The translations under genes and the position numbers were made by a program. A DNA stretch of 64,000 nucleotides, from contig OW285196.1 of assembly GCA_935421135.1 (NCBI GenBank), positions 3,949,001-4,013,000 of the forward strand, given 5' to 3'. Positions 35,845-46,824 of the stretch are shown in pieces (position 1 is the first letter of the stretch; each line of letters starts with the position of its first letter). Source of the DNA: Bugulina stolonifera. Taxonomy: Eukaryota > Bryozoa > Gymnolaemata > Cheilostomatida > Bugulidae. The notes under the pieces were generated by a model. That model was not told the DNA's origin and did not search any database. It was given only the letters and a program-made list of their open reading frames with translations.

Positions 35845-36640
35845 CCACTCTAACGAGACCTGGCAGGAGTCTGGCATTCAGTTTTTAGCTGTTGTGGGTC
35901 GGGCAGTGGGGTGTATGTGGGTGTGGTAGTACTAGGATTTAGGTTCGAATATTGGGGTGTAGAGGAACTTGAAACTGTAGGGGGGCTTGGAATTATAGGA
36001 CTTGGAATTGAAAGATTGTTGGCCATAATCTATGGTGTACAAGATCGTTGTGGGGTTGCAAACTGTGGTGGTGGCATGTTTGTGGCAGACACTGGCTGAT
36101 TCTGGAAGGCGTCGATCAGTCCGGAGAACATCTGTGACATAATTCTCTCATTCTGCTCTGCATATCTATCCATGATTGCATTTACCCGTTCTCTTCTATC
36201 TTTCTCTAATCTAGTAAAAAGTCGCTCAAGGTCTGACGGATCTTCAGCTTTTCGCTTTCTGGCGGAGCTAGCAGAGGCGAAGAGCTTGAAGCAAAAGAGG
36301 CTGCCGAAGCTGGTCTTGATTCTAGCTCTGACTCTTCATTCTCCGCCAAGCCTTCACTCGTACTAGGTCTTTCTTCTGCTAGAGGAAAATCTAGCAATTG
36401 TATTTTAAATGGGTATAGGCCTGCATGTCAGGTGTCATCTACTTAAACAACAAGGATTAAGCTGAGGGTAACACAATTTGCAGACCGGCTATGTTGTAAA
36501 TTCACTGTGTTTACCTTGAGATTCAAGGTCATACAGGTCTTCTGATACGTTGTTGGCACATGGTCGATGTCCCATGGTCTCCTGCATGGCTTCAAAAATT
36601 TCTATTTTGATGGTGGTCGCCCTGTAATAGAAACTTACTA
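35845..36640 (-). CDS. Pro/Ser-rich protein fragment, possible transposon accessory gene
   Basis: Two minus-strand blocks. 36630-36515 reads IKIEIFEAMQETMGHRP and ANNVSEDLYDLESQ before a donor GTAAAC. 36400-35845 reads an acidic Ser/Glu-rich part, then RKRKAEDPSDLERLFTRLEK, DRYAEQNERIMSQMF and a long Pro/Ser/Thr tail; frames change once near 36290 and a TAG interrupts at about 36031. The helix RKRKxxDPSDLERLxxRxE followed by an amphipathic stretch is known to me from Myb/SANT- or MADF-like proteins that accompany DNA transposons. Assignment is tentative and the copy is probably decayed. Confidence 0.4.
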
Positions 36641-38379
36641 TTACCAAAGTTCACACTAGATTCCATCACACAGATCTTCAGAAGTCCCCACCCAAATGAA
36701 TAGAAAACAACTGACAGGGTTTGTTGTAAAGTAGACCTACTCATTGGCATGATTTACAAGGCATATACCCTAAAAGCACTCAATGCAATAAAGGTAAATA
36801 ATTCTGAAGTACGCAGTAGTACTTTAAAGTTGTCCCCTCTTGTGTATTTATTTGCGTTAGAGCTTCTCTTGAATAGACAGCGCGGGGTGCTACTAGAGTT
36901 ACCCGTATTATTGTTGTAATAGGAATTCAGCTTAGCTTTGCTTAACATTGTATCTTTAGTACTGCGCGACCTTCCACAGTCACGGGGTAGGTGATAATTA
37001 ATTAGAAATGATATTAATTATATTTTATTAACGATAGAAGCTGCCTAATTTCACAATAGAATCTAGTCACAACCAATGATAAATAAGTATAATATAATTG
37101 TAACTATAATAAGTATAATAATTGTAACTCATTATATCTAACTTTTATTTGGCCTAAAGGTTAACAATAAATTAAGATTTGACTACTGGATCAGCAAATT
37201 CCGAAATTGGAAGAAATTTAAACAAATGCAAGATAATGAAAGCCATCACAAAACATCACAAAAAATTGTAATCACTATCTATGATTATTAATATTAAAGT
37301 AATTGGTAGTGTTACACTACCATTGTGGTCCACTAATATATTATATTACAGCAAACATAAATTACTTCCAAACAATTACAATATAAATCATGAACTATCG
37401 TATAGTTGCAAATACAATAAAAATTTTAAATAAAAACAATAGTTCGTCAATAGACTCTTACAATTTAATTTTGTATACAGGAATCAGGTAATGTCTTACA
37501 ACATTTGATTCATAGTCTATTTGTTTGTCGATTGGTTCATCGGATATTGTTTTATGCTTTTTGTAAAAGTTAACTTCATTTAATTCTTGTTGGTTTCGTA
37601 CCGATTTTTCTATGCCTTCCAAAGCTCTTTTAACACTCATGTATTGTGCTTTATACGAAAGTATTTTGGTTGTGTTGGCAATGTTTTCTTTGCATACTTT
37701 TCTGGCATTGAGAAAAGCCTCTATCACCGTAGATTTATGTCCAGCCTCTAGCCGAGTTTCTTGATGGTCTCCTCTACAATGAACATGATATGATATCACT
37801 CTCTGCATCATAGACAGAACATGGTTATGAATTTCAGATGTTGATACTAAATAATGCACAATAAAATTTACATGTTGATTAACTAAAACCACAAGGTCCA
37901 ACCTTCACTGATTAACAGTTTTAGTAATATTGATAGAAAAATTGGTAAATGAAATAATCTCAATTAATATTTGCATACCACTCATAGTCACTATCAATCA
38001 CCACATTACTTTATGGCAATTATATAATTTCATCATATAGACATAACTAGTTTCTTGATCTCATTTTACCAATGCTGGAAATATCTGGTTACCTTTTTTG
38101 CCTTTGTGTTCAATCTTTGCAGTTGTGGCAATCACTACAAGGTAGTAGGCCTAAATGAAATAGTTGCTTTACATTACCCCCTGATGAAGTCATAGTGCTT
38201 TTAATCAAAATACATTTATCAAACTTATATTATCACTCCTACAATTTGTCATCATTTATTTACCATGCTAACCATAGATATATTTTTATTTTGTATCCAT
38301 GGTTCTCACTCCCATTAAACAGTCTGCATGCTGGCTAGATGCCAACTGTTTGTGCAAGCAAGCTATTAATAGTTCATTG
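36640..38379. other. AT-rich stretch with one unassigned open frame
   Basis: The only notable frame is minus 37901-37458 (147 codons); its second half is charged (AYKAQ-like helix, SVKRALEGIEKSVRNQQELN) and would suit a coiled coil. No family is recognised, and base composition equals the surroundings, so coding is uncertain. Confidence 0.3.
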
Positions 38380-38708
38380 TGTAGTGCCATCAAGGGTATG
38401 TAGCCTAGAACTAGTATATTATATACTGTAGATAACTTGCAGTAAATTGTTTGTAATTAATGTCAGTTTATTTGATTCCCAAAATATCTTTCTCCACTTC
38501 ACATAACTAAGGAAAACTCAGCAGCACAAACTCTACTAGCCAACTGCTACAAATTTATCCAATATGTCACAAGTACATGCTAAAGATGACCTCATCTTTC
38601 TGGCCAATCAGGCTTCAGCAATATGACACACTGTATAGCATAATTGTCAATGTCATATACGCTTCACTTGAAACAAGGTCATTATATGAGTCATATCAAC
38701 ACACTACA
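38380..38708 (-). repeat. LTR of a Ty3/gypsy element
   Basis: 329 bases bounded by TGTAGTG and CACTACA, the usual TG...CA ends. On the minus strand it directly follows a purine-rich tract (AAGGGGAGG) after the integrase stop codon, as a 3' LTR does. An AATAAA-type signal (TCAAATAAACTG) lies near its downstream end. No partner LTR was found on the other side. Confidence 0.75.
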
Positions 38709-38737
38709 CCTCCCCTTGATTTCCAATCACCAAATTG

Positions 38738-39510
38738 TCATGGAACATAAAAGTCAGCTAACCACGAGGGGCGCTTCCTCTCTTTAACTGCTCCCCGTGC
38801 ATTGTCATTACAAATCCGTTCGTCACCATATTCGTCATTTGCATCACCGTCATCGTCACCAGCCTCCTGATTATGTTGGTTACTCGCCAACGATTCATCA
38901 CTGCCTGCATCACTTCTGCCACTATCGTCCGCATATGCATTGCTGTTTCCAGCCTGCTCACCATCCCCACATTCCTGCCTCATTCCCTTGCTATCAACAT
39001 CATCACTCGGCATGAAGCCCGGTTGACACAACCTCACATCACTTATGTGCCTAGTCATTGAGTCGACCTGCACAGCCGTGTTTGACACTAATGCCGTTAC
39101 CCTTCCTATCTTCCATGGCGTCGTACACCTCGAGTTATGTGGCTTGACATACACTATGTTGTTCAGCTTGAACCGATTTAAACTATCACATGGCTTGAAT
39201 GAGTTTCCTGACACATCTGGTGGATTGTGCTTGCCATTCCTATAGATCTCTTCTGCTGGAATTACGCCATCAACTTTTGGAGAGAAGTTGTACCAATACA
39301 ACATCTCCTGAACACCCTTGCCGGTTCGGGCCATCATTCTTTTTATTGTCCTATGGTTCCTCTCTATAATTCCATTGCCTGACGCTCGATATGCACAGCT
39401 GAACACATGTTCCACTCCCCATTTTCTCAACAGATCCTTCATTCTTTGACTCTGGTAGCACGGACCATTGTCAGACAGAATGGTATATCCTTCATGTAAA
39501 ACACCCACGA
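38738..39510 (-). CDS. Ty3/gypsy integrase, C-terminal part, open frame
   Basis: One uninterrupted minus-strand frame of 256 codons ending at the stop next to the LTR. It opens with the second half of the rve catalytic core: ILSDNGPCYQSQRMKDLLRK carries the second Asp, and ASGNGIIERNHRTIKRM carries the catalytic Glu. A C-terminal beta domain follows (NNIVYVKPHNSRCTTPWKIG, RVTALVS), then an acidic Asp/Ser-rich tail ending RKRPSWLADFYVP. The first Asp and the zinc-binding N terminus are absent because the element is cut at about 39510. Lack of stops suggests a fairly recent insertion. Transposon protein, not a host gene. Confidence 0.85.
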
Positions 39511-39704
39511 AAATATAACCAGCCTACTATATAACTATATACTACAATATAGAACACTTTTATATAGTAAGCATAACTTGGAGTTATCTACCTTCTAGTA
39601 TATCAGTGTTTGATTTAGATGGTTACTATGGGGTTGTCTTCTCTCGCCCAGTCAGACTACGCCTTACCTTGCAACTATGCAGCCCTCTTAATAGTGCTGC
39701 CTAC

Positions 39705-39935
39705 CAGTGAAGAGCTATCACCCCCTGTTTTACAAAGGTCTGCAGTTTTTTTGGACTACCTATATATAGCAGGGGTCCACTATCTGCAGTCTCTACCACC
39801 CCCTATTTTACGAAGGTCCGCAGTCTTTTTGAACTACCTATATATAGCATGGGTCCACTCTCTGCAGTCTCTACCACCCCCTATTTTACGAAGTTCTGCA
39901 GACCCGCAGTCCGCAGTTTTTGATGGACCTGTACA
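39705..39935 (+). repeat. 77-78-bp tandem repeat, about 2.7 copies
   Basis: Units begin CTA(T/C)CACCCCCT(A/G)TTTTACRA at about 39715, 39794 and 39871 and contain CTACCTATATATAGCA and GTCCACT; the last copy breaks off. A plus-strand frame of 108 codons across it is a by-product of the repeat. Confidence 0.85.
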
Positions 39936-39939
39936 CAAT

Positions 39940-40970
39940 GGGTAGGCAATTCTATTATTATTGGGATTATGCATTACTACTATGTATAAGTAGGTCATAT
40001 AATGGATATTCCTATGATTCAAGTGGCAGGTCTAGTTCATAAATCAACTGTTTAATAGAGCTGTTGATATACTTTTCATTTAATGCCATTATAATACTTG
40101 TAGTATTGTTGGTTTATCACAGACCTGCCAACTCTGATGGCAACATGCATGTATTCTTCATTATTTGGTCAAATTGGTGCCTAACATTTGCATGAGATGT
40201 AGTGCTATTTTCTTATAATATTTCCACCTAGCCAGTGCAGTTCTGCTATATAGCCCAAAGTTTAGCTTATTTTTACATTTCAATATTATTGGAGTAGCAT
40301 GGGCAGGCCTGCATTTCTATTCAACACTGCATAAAGTATGTTGAGTGCCAGCAATATGCTAAAATGGCAAATGAAATGATATTGTAGCGCAAATTGTTGT
40401 CTTAGGTTATTGTTAGTTGTATTCCACAGTCTTTGCATGATTATCTGCTAATTACAGTTTTTTCTATTATTATGACTTGCAAAGCAACATAGGTGTACTG
40501 AAATATACTTGTTTATAGGGTGGTGGTAGTCAAGTTGAATATTGTTCTTATCAATGTACATGTAGGTCTACACAAGTTACTATTGTATTGCTGACTGGAA
40601 TCTGCTATTGTAGATTACTGCAATACTATACATGTATAAATATATGACAAGTCATGAATATAATATTTGCTGCTCCAATTCTGGATCAAAAGAAACGTTG
40701 GTAGAATGATATAATAGTAATTTATTATAAGCAGTATGTCTATATACATGTAAGTATAAATATTATTGTAACACTTTACCATGTATAATATACACGCGGT
40801 TGTGAAACAAGTACGTTGTATCTATAGTATTTGAATTTTTCAAAAAAGGGTTACAGATTACTATGCCCCATCTACACTGTAATTATTAGTAACCATTTAG
40901 CTCCAGAAAAAAATTATTGTAGGCATAATAGTGTGTAGCCGTCTTGTATGTTGAAAATCTATATTACTCG
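39940..40970. other. AT-rich, no gene seen
   Basis: No frame of note and no repeat beyond scattered TACATGTA octamers at about 40558, 40628 and 40745. Confidence 0.5.
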
Positions 40971-40977
40971 GCACATT

Positions 40978-41670
40978 TCACTCTTGTGGATAATGTTCTT
41001 GGAATTGCTGCGTCAATTTTTCTATTTGTCTTTTTGATAAGCCTTTAGGGTCTTCATTTAGCACTTCTTCATACTTGGCTGAAATATCAGCCAAGTTTGG
41101 ATTTTTGAAAAATCCACACTGTGCGTCATACTTACCCATCCCGCTATCCTCCATGTACTGGAGACTTTCTCCAATTACTGTGGTTGCTGGACGTTTCTGG
41201 GCAGAAAACTTATTCGCTATTTGCCTCACAGTTATGAACTTTCCTGGGCTATGTAAAACCTTCTTCACCACTTTCTTTCGGGCAGTTGTGTTTCCCTCAA
41301 ATTCAGAATCATCCTGAGGCTAAAATATAGTATACAATCAACATCTAGCAATATTATGGACTGATATAGCAAATATAATCATAGATTATACTGTAGGTTA
41401 TGGTTACTGTTATTGTTATTATACATGTATACCTGTAAAATGTGAAATATTGATGAGTCTGTCTCGACCCTTATTTTGCTGTCATAAATATTCATGCTCA
41501 CCTTTGAGAAAAATATTTCCTTTTGCTCTGCCAAGTATTGAGACAAAGCGTGCCCAGCCTTGAGTGTTGCTATGTCAATTTCTTCTACGAAGGGACTCAT
41601 GTCAAACCATAGGTCCTCGTTGGATACTCTTCCATAACTCTGCTTTAGTATCTGGAGTATTCCTGCCAAT
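40978..41670 (-). CDS. C-terminal two exons, helicase/primase-tail-like protein
   Basis: Minus-strand exons 41670-41502 and 41319-40978 join in phase 0 through AAG|GTGAGC and TTTTAG|CCT. The first reads LAGILQILKQSYGRV and HALSQYLAEQKEIFFSK; the pattern of an R/LxAxILxIL helix followed by a second helix with A..L..YL resembles the C-terminal part of DUF3987-type primase-helicases carried by mobile elements. The second is Lys-rich with ITVRQIANKFSAQKRPATTV, a likely winged-helix DNA-binding fold, and ends EHYPQE. No stops or frame changes. Upstream exons would lie beyond 41680, but that space is taken by a gag relic, so the gene is probably truncated there. The family assignment is weak. Confidence 0.45.
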
Positions 41671-41699
41671 CTGAAAGGTATTTTCTGTAATTAGTATTC

Positions 41700-42710
41700 A
41701 GCAGTGAGCAAACAAGTGCAGAAAAGGACAGTGGTGCAAGGAAAACTAACAAACATACAACCTATCTGGTCCGGGCCCTGCCCGTTTCCCGACAGACTTC
41801 CAGAGCCTGTCGATCCAGGTCTGTCTTTTCGCACATGTCCTGCCTGTCCGCATCCCCAGCGGACAATACGCTCTTCCTTGGTTGGGAAGATTACCCCCTG
41901 AGGTAGAGCCACCCTGGTGTTCAGGGCCTTGAACTGCCGTAACTCTTTTACAAGTTGCTCTACGGCCTCCCGTAGATTCTCCAGTTCACTAGGCTTATGC
42001 TCCACCTCAGCCGAGCGACGGAAGAAGAGTCCATTTCTTCCTCTACTGTGCTTACAGCATTCCTCACGGAGCCCTGGTACCGTCCCATCCCAGAACGAAC
42101 TTGGAGGTGCCCATTACCTGCCTTGACGGCAGTCTCTAAGTCTCCAGCCCCGACAGCCAAGAGGTGTTGCTGCAGATACCCATTTCCCAGGGTCTGCACA
42201 AATGACTCTAGTGCCAAGGTGGTCCGGTAGTGCTCCGGCATCTTCCCCGTAGCTGAGGTCCACCAGTCGCTGGACCTCAGCAACATGTTCCTGTAGGGTG
42301 GTTTTGTCCATAGCTATGGAGCTGCCCTAACTTCAGCCTGGCCTTCCTCAGTGAGGTACTGTACCTAGCCCGGAGTGCTTCCACTACCCCCTCCGTGGTC
42401 TTGGGTCTACCACAATCCCTTGCTCTATCTCTCCTGGACTCCCTGAGATGGAGAAAGGTAGCAGTTCTCCCCCAGTTGTTAGCCTCCGCTATTGTCATGA
42501 ACTGACTGACAAAGAGCTCAACATCTCCTGTCCTGTCGAAATGGGGGGGGGGGGTTGAACGGTTGTTGAGCGACTGGACAAGGCTCCTGCAACAGCCTTT
42601 CCATCACGTCTGCTAACTTTCCCATTCCATATTCCTCCATTCCCAGGACTGCCTGCTTCCGCGCCCTCCATTGCCGGCTGGTCTCTATCCTTCTAAAGTT
42701 CCCGGGTTCG
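41700..42710 (-). pseudogene. Ty3/gypsy gag, decayed
   Basis: Minus-strand frames 42733-42518, 42498-42277, 42286-41960 and 42005-41691 give a broken gag: MEEYGMGKLADVMERLL then PFNPPPPFRQDRR, a capsid-like region with VVEALRARYSTSLRKARLKL, EHVAEVQRLVDLSY, and a zinc-knuckle remnant RWGCGQAGHVRKDRP in which the first and last cysteines have become arginine. A C run on plus at 42543-42553 is a likely slippage site. It is GC-richer than the surroundings, which suggests a distinct origin. Confidence 0.7.
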
Positions 42711-42734
42711 AGCCAAATCCACCGCTGCCACAAA
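42711..42734 (-). other. retrotransposon primer-binding site
   Basis: Four bases beyond the LTR end (CACTACA, at 42735 on minus) the minus strand reads TGGCAGCGGTGGATTTGGCT and then CGAACC. This is the complement of a tRNA 3' end with its T arm (GGTTCGAGCC...TGCCA on plus). Perfect spacing for a Ty3/gypsy 5' LTR, primer-binding site and gag order. Confidence 0.75.
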
Positions 42735-43110
42735 TGTAGTGGATTTTAGCAAGAAGTCTCCCTCCTGTGCACCTCGATAACTCCCTAGAGTTATGGTGCA
42801 CTCGGCAATGGCTGCCTTGTATGTTATTGTAATATTATCATACCTAAATGCTCCTAGCTATTCAGCACAACACGAGTTTCTTTGGTAGCATAGCAATGGT
42901 CTATTTCAGTGTTCTAACAGCGTAAAAGTATAAAGGTATAAAATCCAGTAGTAGAAGTAGAACTTTTAGCATAAGATTAAGAACTGATTAAGTAGAAAAA
43001 GCACACAACTTATATATGTATATTGTCTTATGTTACAGACGGACCAATCAAAGGACAAGTATTTCCGCCGGAAGCCAATAATATAAAAGATTGCACCACA
43101 CGGCAGGTAT
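42735..43110 (-). repeat. 5' LTR of the gag-bearing element (outer edge unresolved)
   Basis: The inner end TGTAGTG (plus reading) at 42735 matches the inner terminus of the LTR at 38380, so both elements belong to related families. A TATA-like CTTTTATATTATTGG (minus) lies near 43085. The outer end was not found with certainty; a CA-type end near 43103 is a guess. Confidence 0.45.
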
Positions 43111-43491
43111 GTATAAATTAGTGGTGTAATAATAGCCGTTAGTAATTACTCATGATAATGCAATAGCTGTCGTTACTGCTTCAAGGAGATTGTCAAAAAA
43201 AGATAATAAAAGAGTCAAATATGATTGTAGTACTCGCTGCTACCACATAAAGAGTTAACATAAAAGAGAAGAATATACATGTATGAATAGGATAAGTAAG
43301 ATAGGATGCCCACCACAGTATTCTAGTCATGCACTATTTCATTATATTTATGTCCTATTAGCAGCTTACCTCATCCAAAATCAGCCAATTCACTCCCGGA
43401 GGCAAAGTTGTCGATTTCCAGCTCATCAGCATTTGCTAACTTGGAGGTTGCCATGTTTGAAAATTTATGTCTTGATTAGTGCAGTTGATAG

Positions 43492-44487
43492 TAGTGCTGG
43501 GCGGTTTTGATTTGCATGTGCATTCAGTTTTTTTGCTGATTTTTCTAAAAAACTGAATGAAACCGAAGTTGTCTTCTCACCCTCGGTTTAATTCAGTTTT
43601 TTTTATTCATGAAAAAACACCGAACCGGAAATTAAATACTCAATATTGGAGTTGTCACACCCTGCTTTTAAGCTGTAATGGCGGCCATTTTTAATTTACT
43701 CTAATAAATTGCAATTATTAAATGCCAATGATCATCTATAATAATATGGAAGTATAACAACTGGAATTCAGTGAAACTAAAGTAAATAATCTCTGGGTGA
43801 CAATGATGGCAGTAGCTAAGTATTTATTCAAAGGATGACATCGAATTATAAAGATTGAAAGGTGCATAACATAGATTCACGTGTTCGGCGTTTCAGCCAT
43901 TACCGGAAATGGCCGCCATTTTTATTTTGTTCAATAATTTGCAATAATTAAATATTAATTATTTATAACAATAAGCAAGTTTTACTACTAGAATCAAATG
44001 AAAACTACAGTGAACCTTTACTGGGTGACATTGATGGCTGCAGCTAAGTCTGTATTCCAAGGATGGCATCGAATTATAAGGATTAAAAGAAGCACTAAAA
44101 TGGCAGCCATTTTCATTTAGCTTAATACTTTACAATTATTAAATATTTATTATTTATAATAATATGCAATCGTAACTGCTATAAAGGAGTGAAACTACAA
44201 TAAATAACCACTGGGTGATAATATTATGGCTGCAGCTAAGTCTAAATTCCAAGGATGGCATCGAATTATAAGGATTGAAAGAATCATAACATGAATTCAC
44301 GTGTTTTCAACGCCAGCCATTATTGAAAGTGGGTGCGCTAAGAGGCCAGGCGCGGTTTGACTTTTAAAACCGAATAAAACCGCACCGCCGCATTCGGTGT
44401 CGGTTCACATTTTAAATTTTGGCGGTTTTTGAACCGAATGAAAAAAACCGAAAAAACTGAATGACACCGAAACACCGCCCAGCACTA
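43492..44487. mobile_element. non-autonomous hAT element, 996 bp
   Basis: Flanked by an exact 8-bp target duplication GTTGATAG (43484-43491 and 44488-44495). Terminal inverted repeats begin TAGTGCTGGGCGGT and end ACCGCCCAGCACTA; sub-terminal sequence (GGTTTTGA..., AAACTGAATGA, ACCGAA) is also inverted. The inside has no open frame but three diverged copies of a roughly 190-230-base unit, each with ATGGC(G/C/A)GCCATTTT, ending near GGATGGCATCGAATTATAAG. 8-bp duplications and TAGNG-type ends define the hAT superfamily. Confidence 0.93.
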
Positions 44488-44499
44488 GTTGATAGGCTC

Positions 44500-45915
44500 A
44501 GTGAAATGCATTGAAAGATCTTGAGTCATTAACTGTGTTAGTGGATTCATTGTAAGACAAGATCTTGTGAGTAGTATGTGATAGCGTTGCCCAGCAACAA
44601 GCGATTCAAAGCAAAAGCACATGGACAATGATGCTATAGGGTCCTTGGTTGCATAGCACAGTGTTGATTAGGACCATGTAGTATCGTCATTGGTTTCCAA
44701 TGGGTTGATTCAAAGACTATTTCCAATTTCACCAGAGCTGCTATTGTAGAATGTAAAAGAAAAAGAAATGGGCGAAGAAGAGTGTAAGAAAGGTGTTGAT
44801 GGAGATGAGATAGGTAAGAATTAATTATTCTATAGTCTATAGCAGAACTGTTCAGTTGTTTTTTAACATGAATCAAATAATATATATTCTGTACAAACTG
44901 TAAGAGTAAATGCATCAGCAGTAAAGTATTATTTTAACTTGCTCATCTCGTAAAAGGATTATGAATACTACACACCTTTGATAAGACGTCTTTTCGCTTC
45001 TACCTCCTCATCAGTGAACAGAACAAAGGGAAAGCTGTCTTAGCGCTGATGAAGACAATAGAATCTAAACATTCCTGCTTCCTGAGTGGGAAACAAGGCC
45101 ACACAAGGAGAAGTAAGCACATTCAACGACACTTTTTACTTAGAATATGCGTTTGCTATACCATAGGAGTAGATGATGAGGGAATTACTAATCCTCATTC
45201 CACTTCTTGTGACAGTCAAAATTATGACATTTCTGACTAAATTACCGTCCTCCGGCTCCCCCTTCTCACTCACCACATCTCTTGAAAATGAGCCAGTCAG
45301 TGAGGAGGTTAACAAATAATAACCTCCACTTCTTCTGGTCTGCTGCAGAACACCTTACTCAGAGGGGTTGGTCTAGCAGACAATATAGAGACACTCTAGC
45401 TCTCAGCAGAAAGCTTAATTCTCTCTCGCCAATCTTCGTTCACCGCTATGCCTCTCCACCCCCTTGTCATCCACCCTTTGTCCATAGCAATATAGAACTA
45501 ACATTTTACTACCTCATTGTTTTATTTGTATATTATATTACTTTTTTCTGTTTTTTTCTATCATTCATTTTTCAACAATTTCTGTATATTATTATATATT
45601 TCAATTTTTTCTACCATATACATTGTATATACTTGTATACATGTAAAAAATTCATCTCAACACAAAGAAATAATGTGTAACTGATAATGTCGTAATATTT
45701 TTTATTGATTTCTATAATAATAATGCAATTATCTGATCAAGATTAGACCAGTTTATAGCGAAGGCTGCATTTACTGTACCTTGGATTCTAAAAGCAAGGC
45801 CCACTCTCTAGGAAAGTAGATTATACAAAGTGAATCTTAATTTAGGTTGAACTAGGGACATGTATATCAAGTTTAGGAAACCTGCCCAGCACAAGAACCC
45901 TAGTTTGAATATACA
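44500..45915. other. no gene seen
   Basis: Short frames only. The plus frame at 45282-45680 runs into a T-rich low-complexity stretch and is not considered real. Confidence 0.45.
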
Positions 45916-45920
45916 ATACA

Positions 45921-46174
45921 TATTTCATTCAATGTAGTAGATAGGCCTTTTGCGCATGCATTGTTTTGAACTAAAATTGTATTTGTGGAGTTGTCTATGC
46001 TTTCATGCAAAGTATGCTGTTGGAATAATTATTACGTTTCACAAGTTGTCAGTACTCAAGAGTTATCTCCTCAGCATGTAATATTAAAAAAGCCTAGACA
46101 ACTCCACAAATACATGTAGTTCAAAACAATACAATGCATGTGCAAACTCCTATCTACTACATTCAATGAAATAG
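45921..46174. mobile_element. fold-back element with about 82-bp arms
   Basis: Left arm 45921-46002 and right arm 46092-46174 are reverse complements with a few small indels (shared core TATTTGTGGAGTTGTCTA and AATGTAGTAGATAGG). The 90-base centre includes AGAGTTATCTCCT. No flanking duplication was established. Confidence 0.85.
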
Positions 46175-46694
46175 TGAAGCTCTCCATTTGGTGTCGTGGT
46201 GGCATGTTATGTATTATTGGTTTGCATTTATGTGCACCTATACTATAATATGTTGTCAAACCATTTACCTACAAGTAAATAGTAAGTTGACTTCTAAGTA
46301 AAAATTTTTATGACCATGCTGGTAGCATACCTGCCAAGTAATCACTAATCAGAAATATAGCCCTGAAAGTTGACAGGTATAACTAGTATCCAGCACAAAA
46401 CAACATTTTCCACCTTGATACAATTGGTGGTGCAGCTTAGTTTGGGAAGAGTTGCGATGAGGTTAACTTCTTTTCCTTTTACACTGTTTGTAAATGTCGC
46501 AGCTTTATCGTTCCATTATTTGTAACAATCAAGCAAAATATGCGTTTTGGCAATCAATCCTATTGACCGTATAATAATTCATCTGGCATTCAAAAAGAGG
46601 CCCAATTTATCGAACCAATGGAGCAATAGCATGCAGTCCACTTGGTTCCTCCAATCAGTGTGAATATTGCCCACACTCAATTAAAGGAACGTGT

Positions 46695-46700
46695 TTTATT
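46695..46700 (-). terminator. polyadenylation signal of the secreted-protein gene
   Basis: AATAAA on the minus strand about 125 bases beyond the stop codon at 46825. Confidence 0.55.
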
Positions 46701-46824
46701 TGACTAAATATATTTGTTACATTCCATTCAGATGATGCAGAATATTGTCATAACAAATGGTGGCAGAAAGGTTGTGATCCTCAGCACATACCATGTACAT
46801 GTAAAGCACATGGGCTAAGTTAGC

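Noticed and set aside
38797..39245. Several plus-strand His-rich frames
   Set aside because: Shadows of the integrase gene's acidic tail on the opposite strand.
45282..45680. 132-codon plus-strand frame
   Set aside because: Its second half is a T-rich low-complexity run; no start or splice context.
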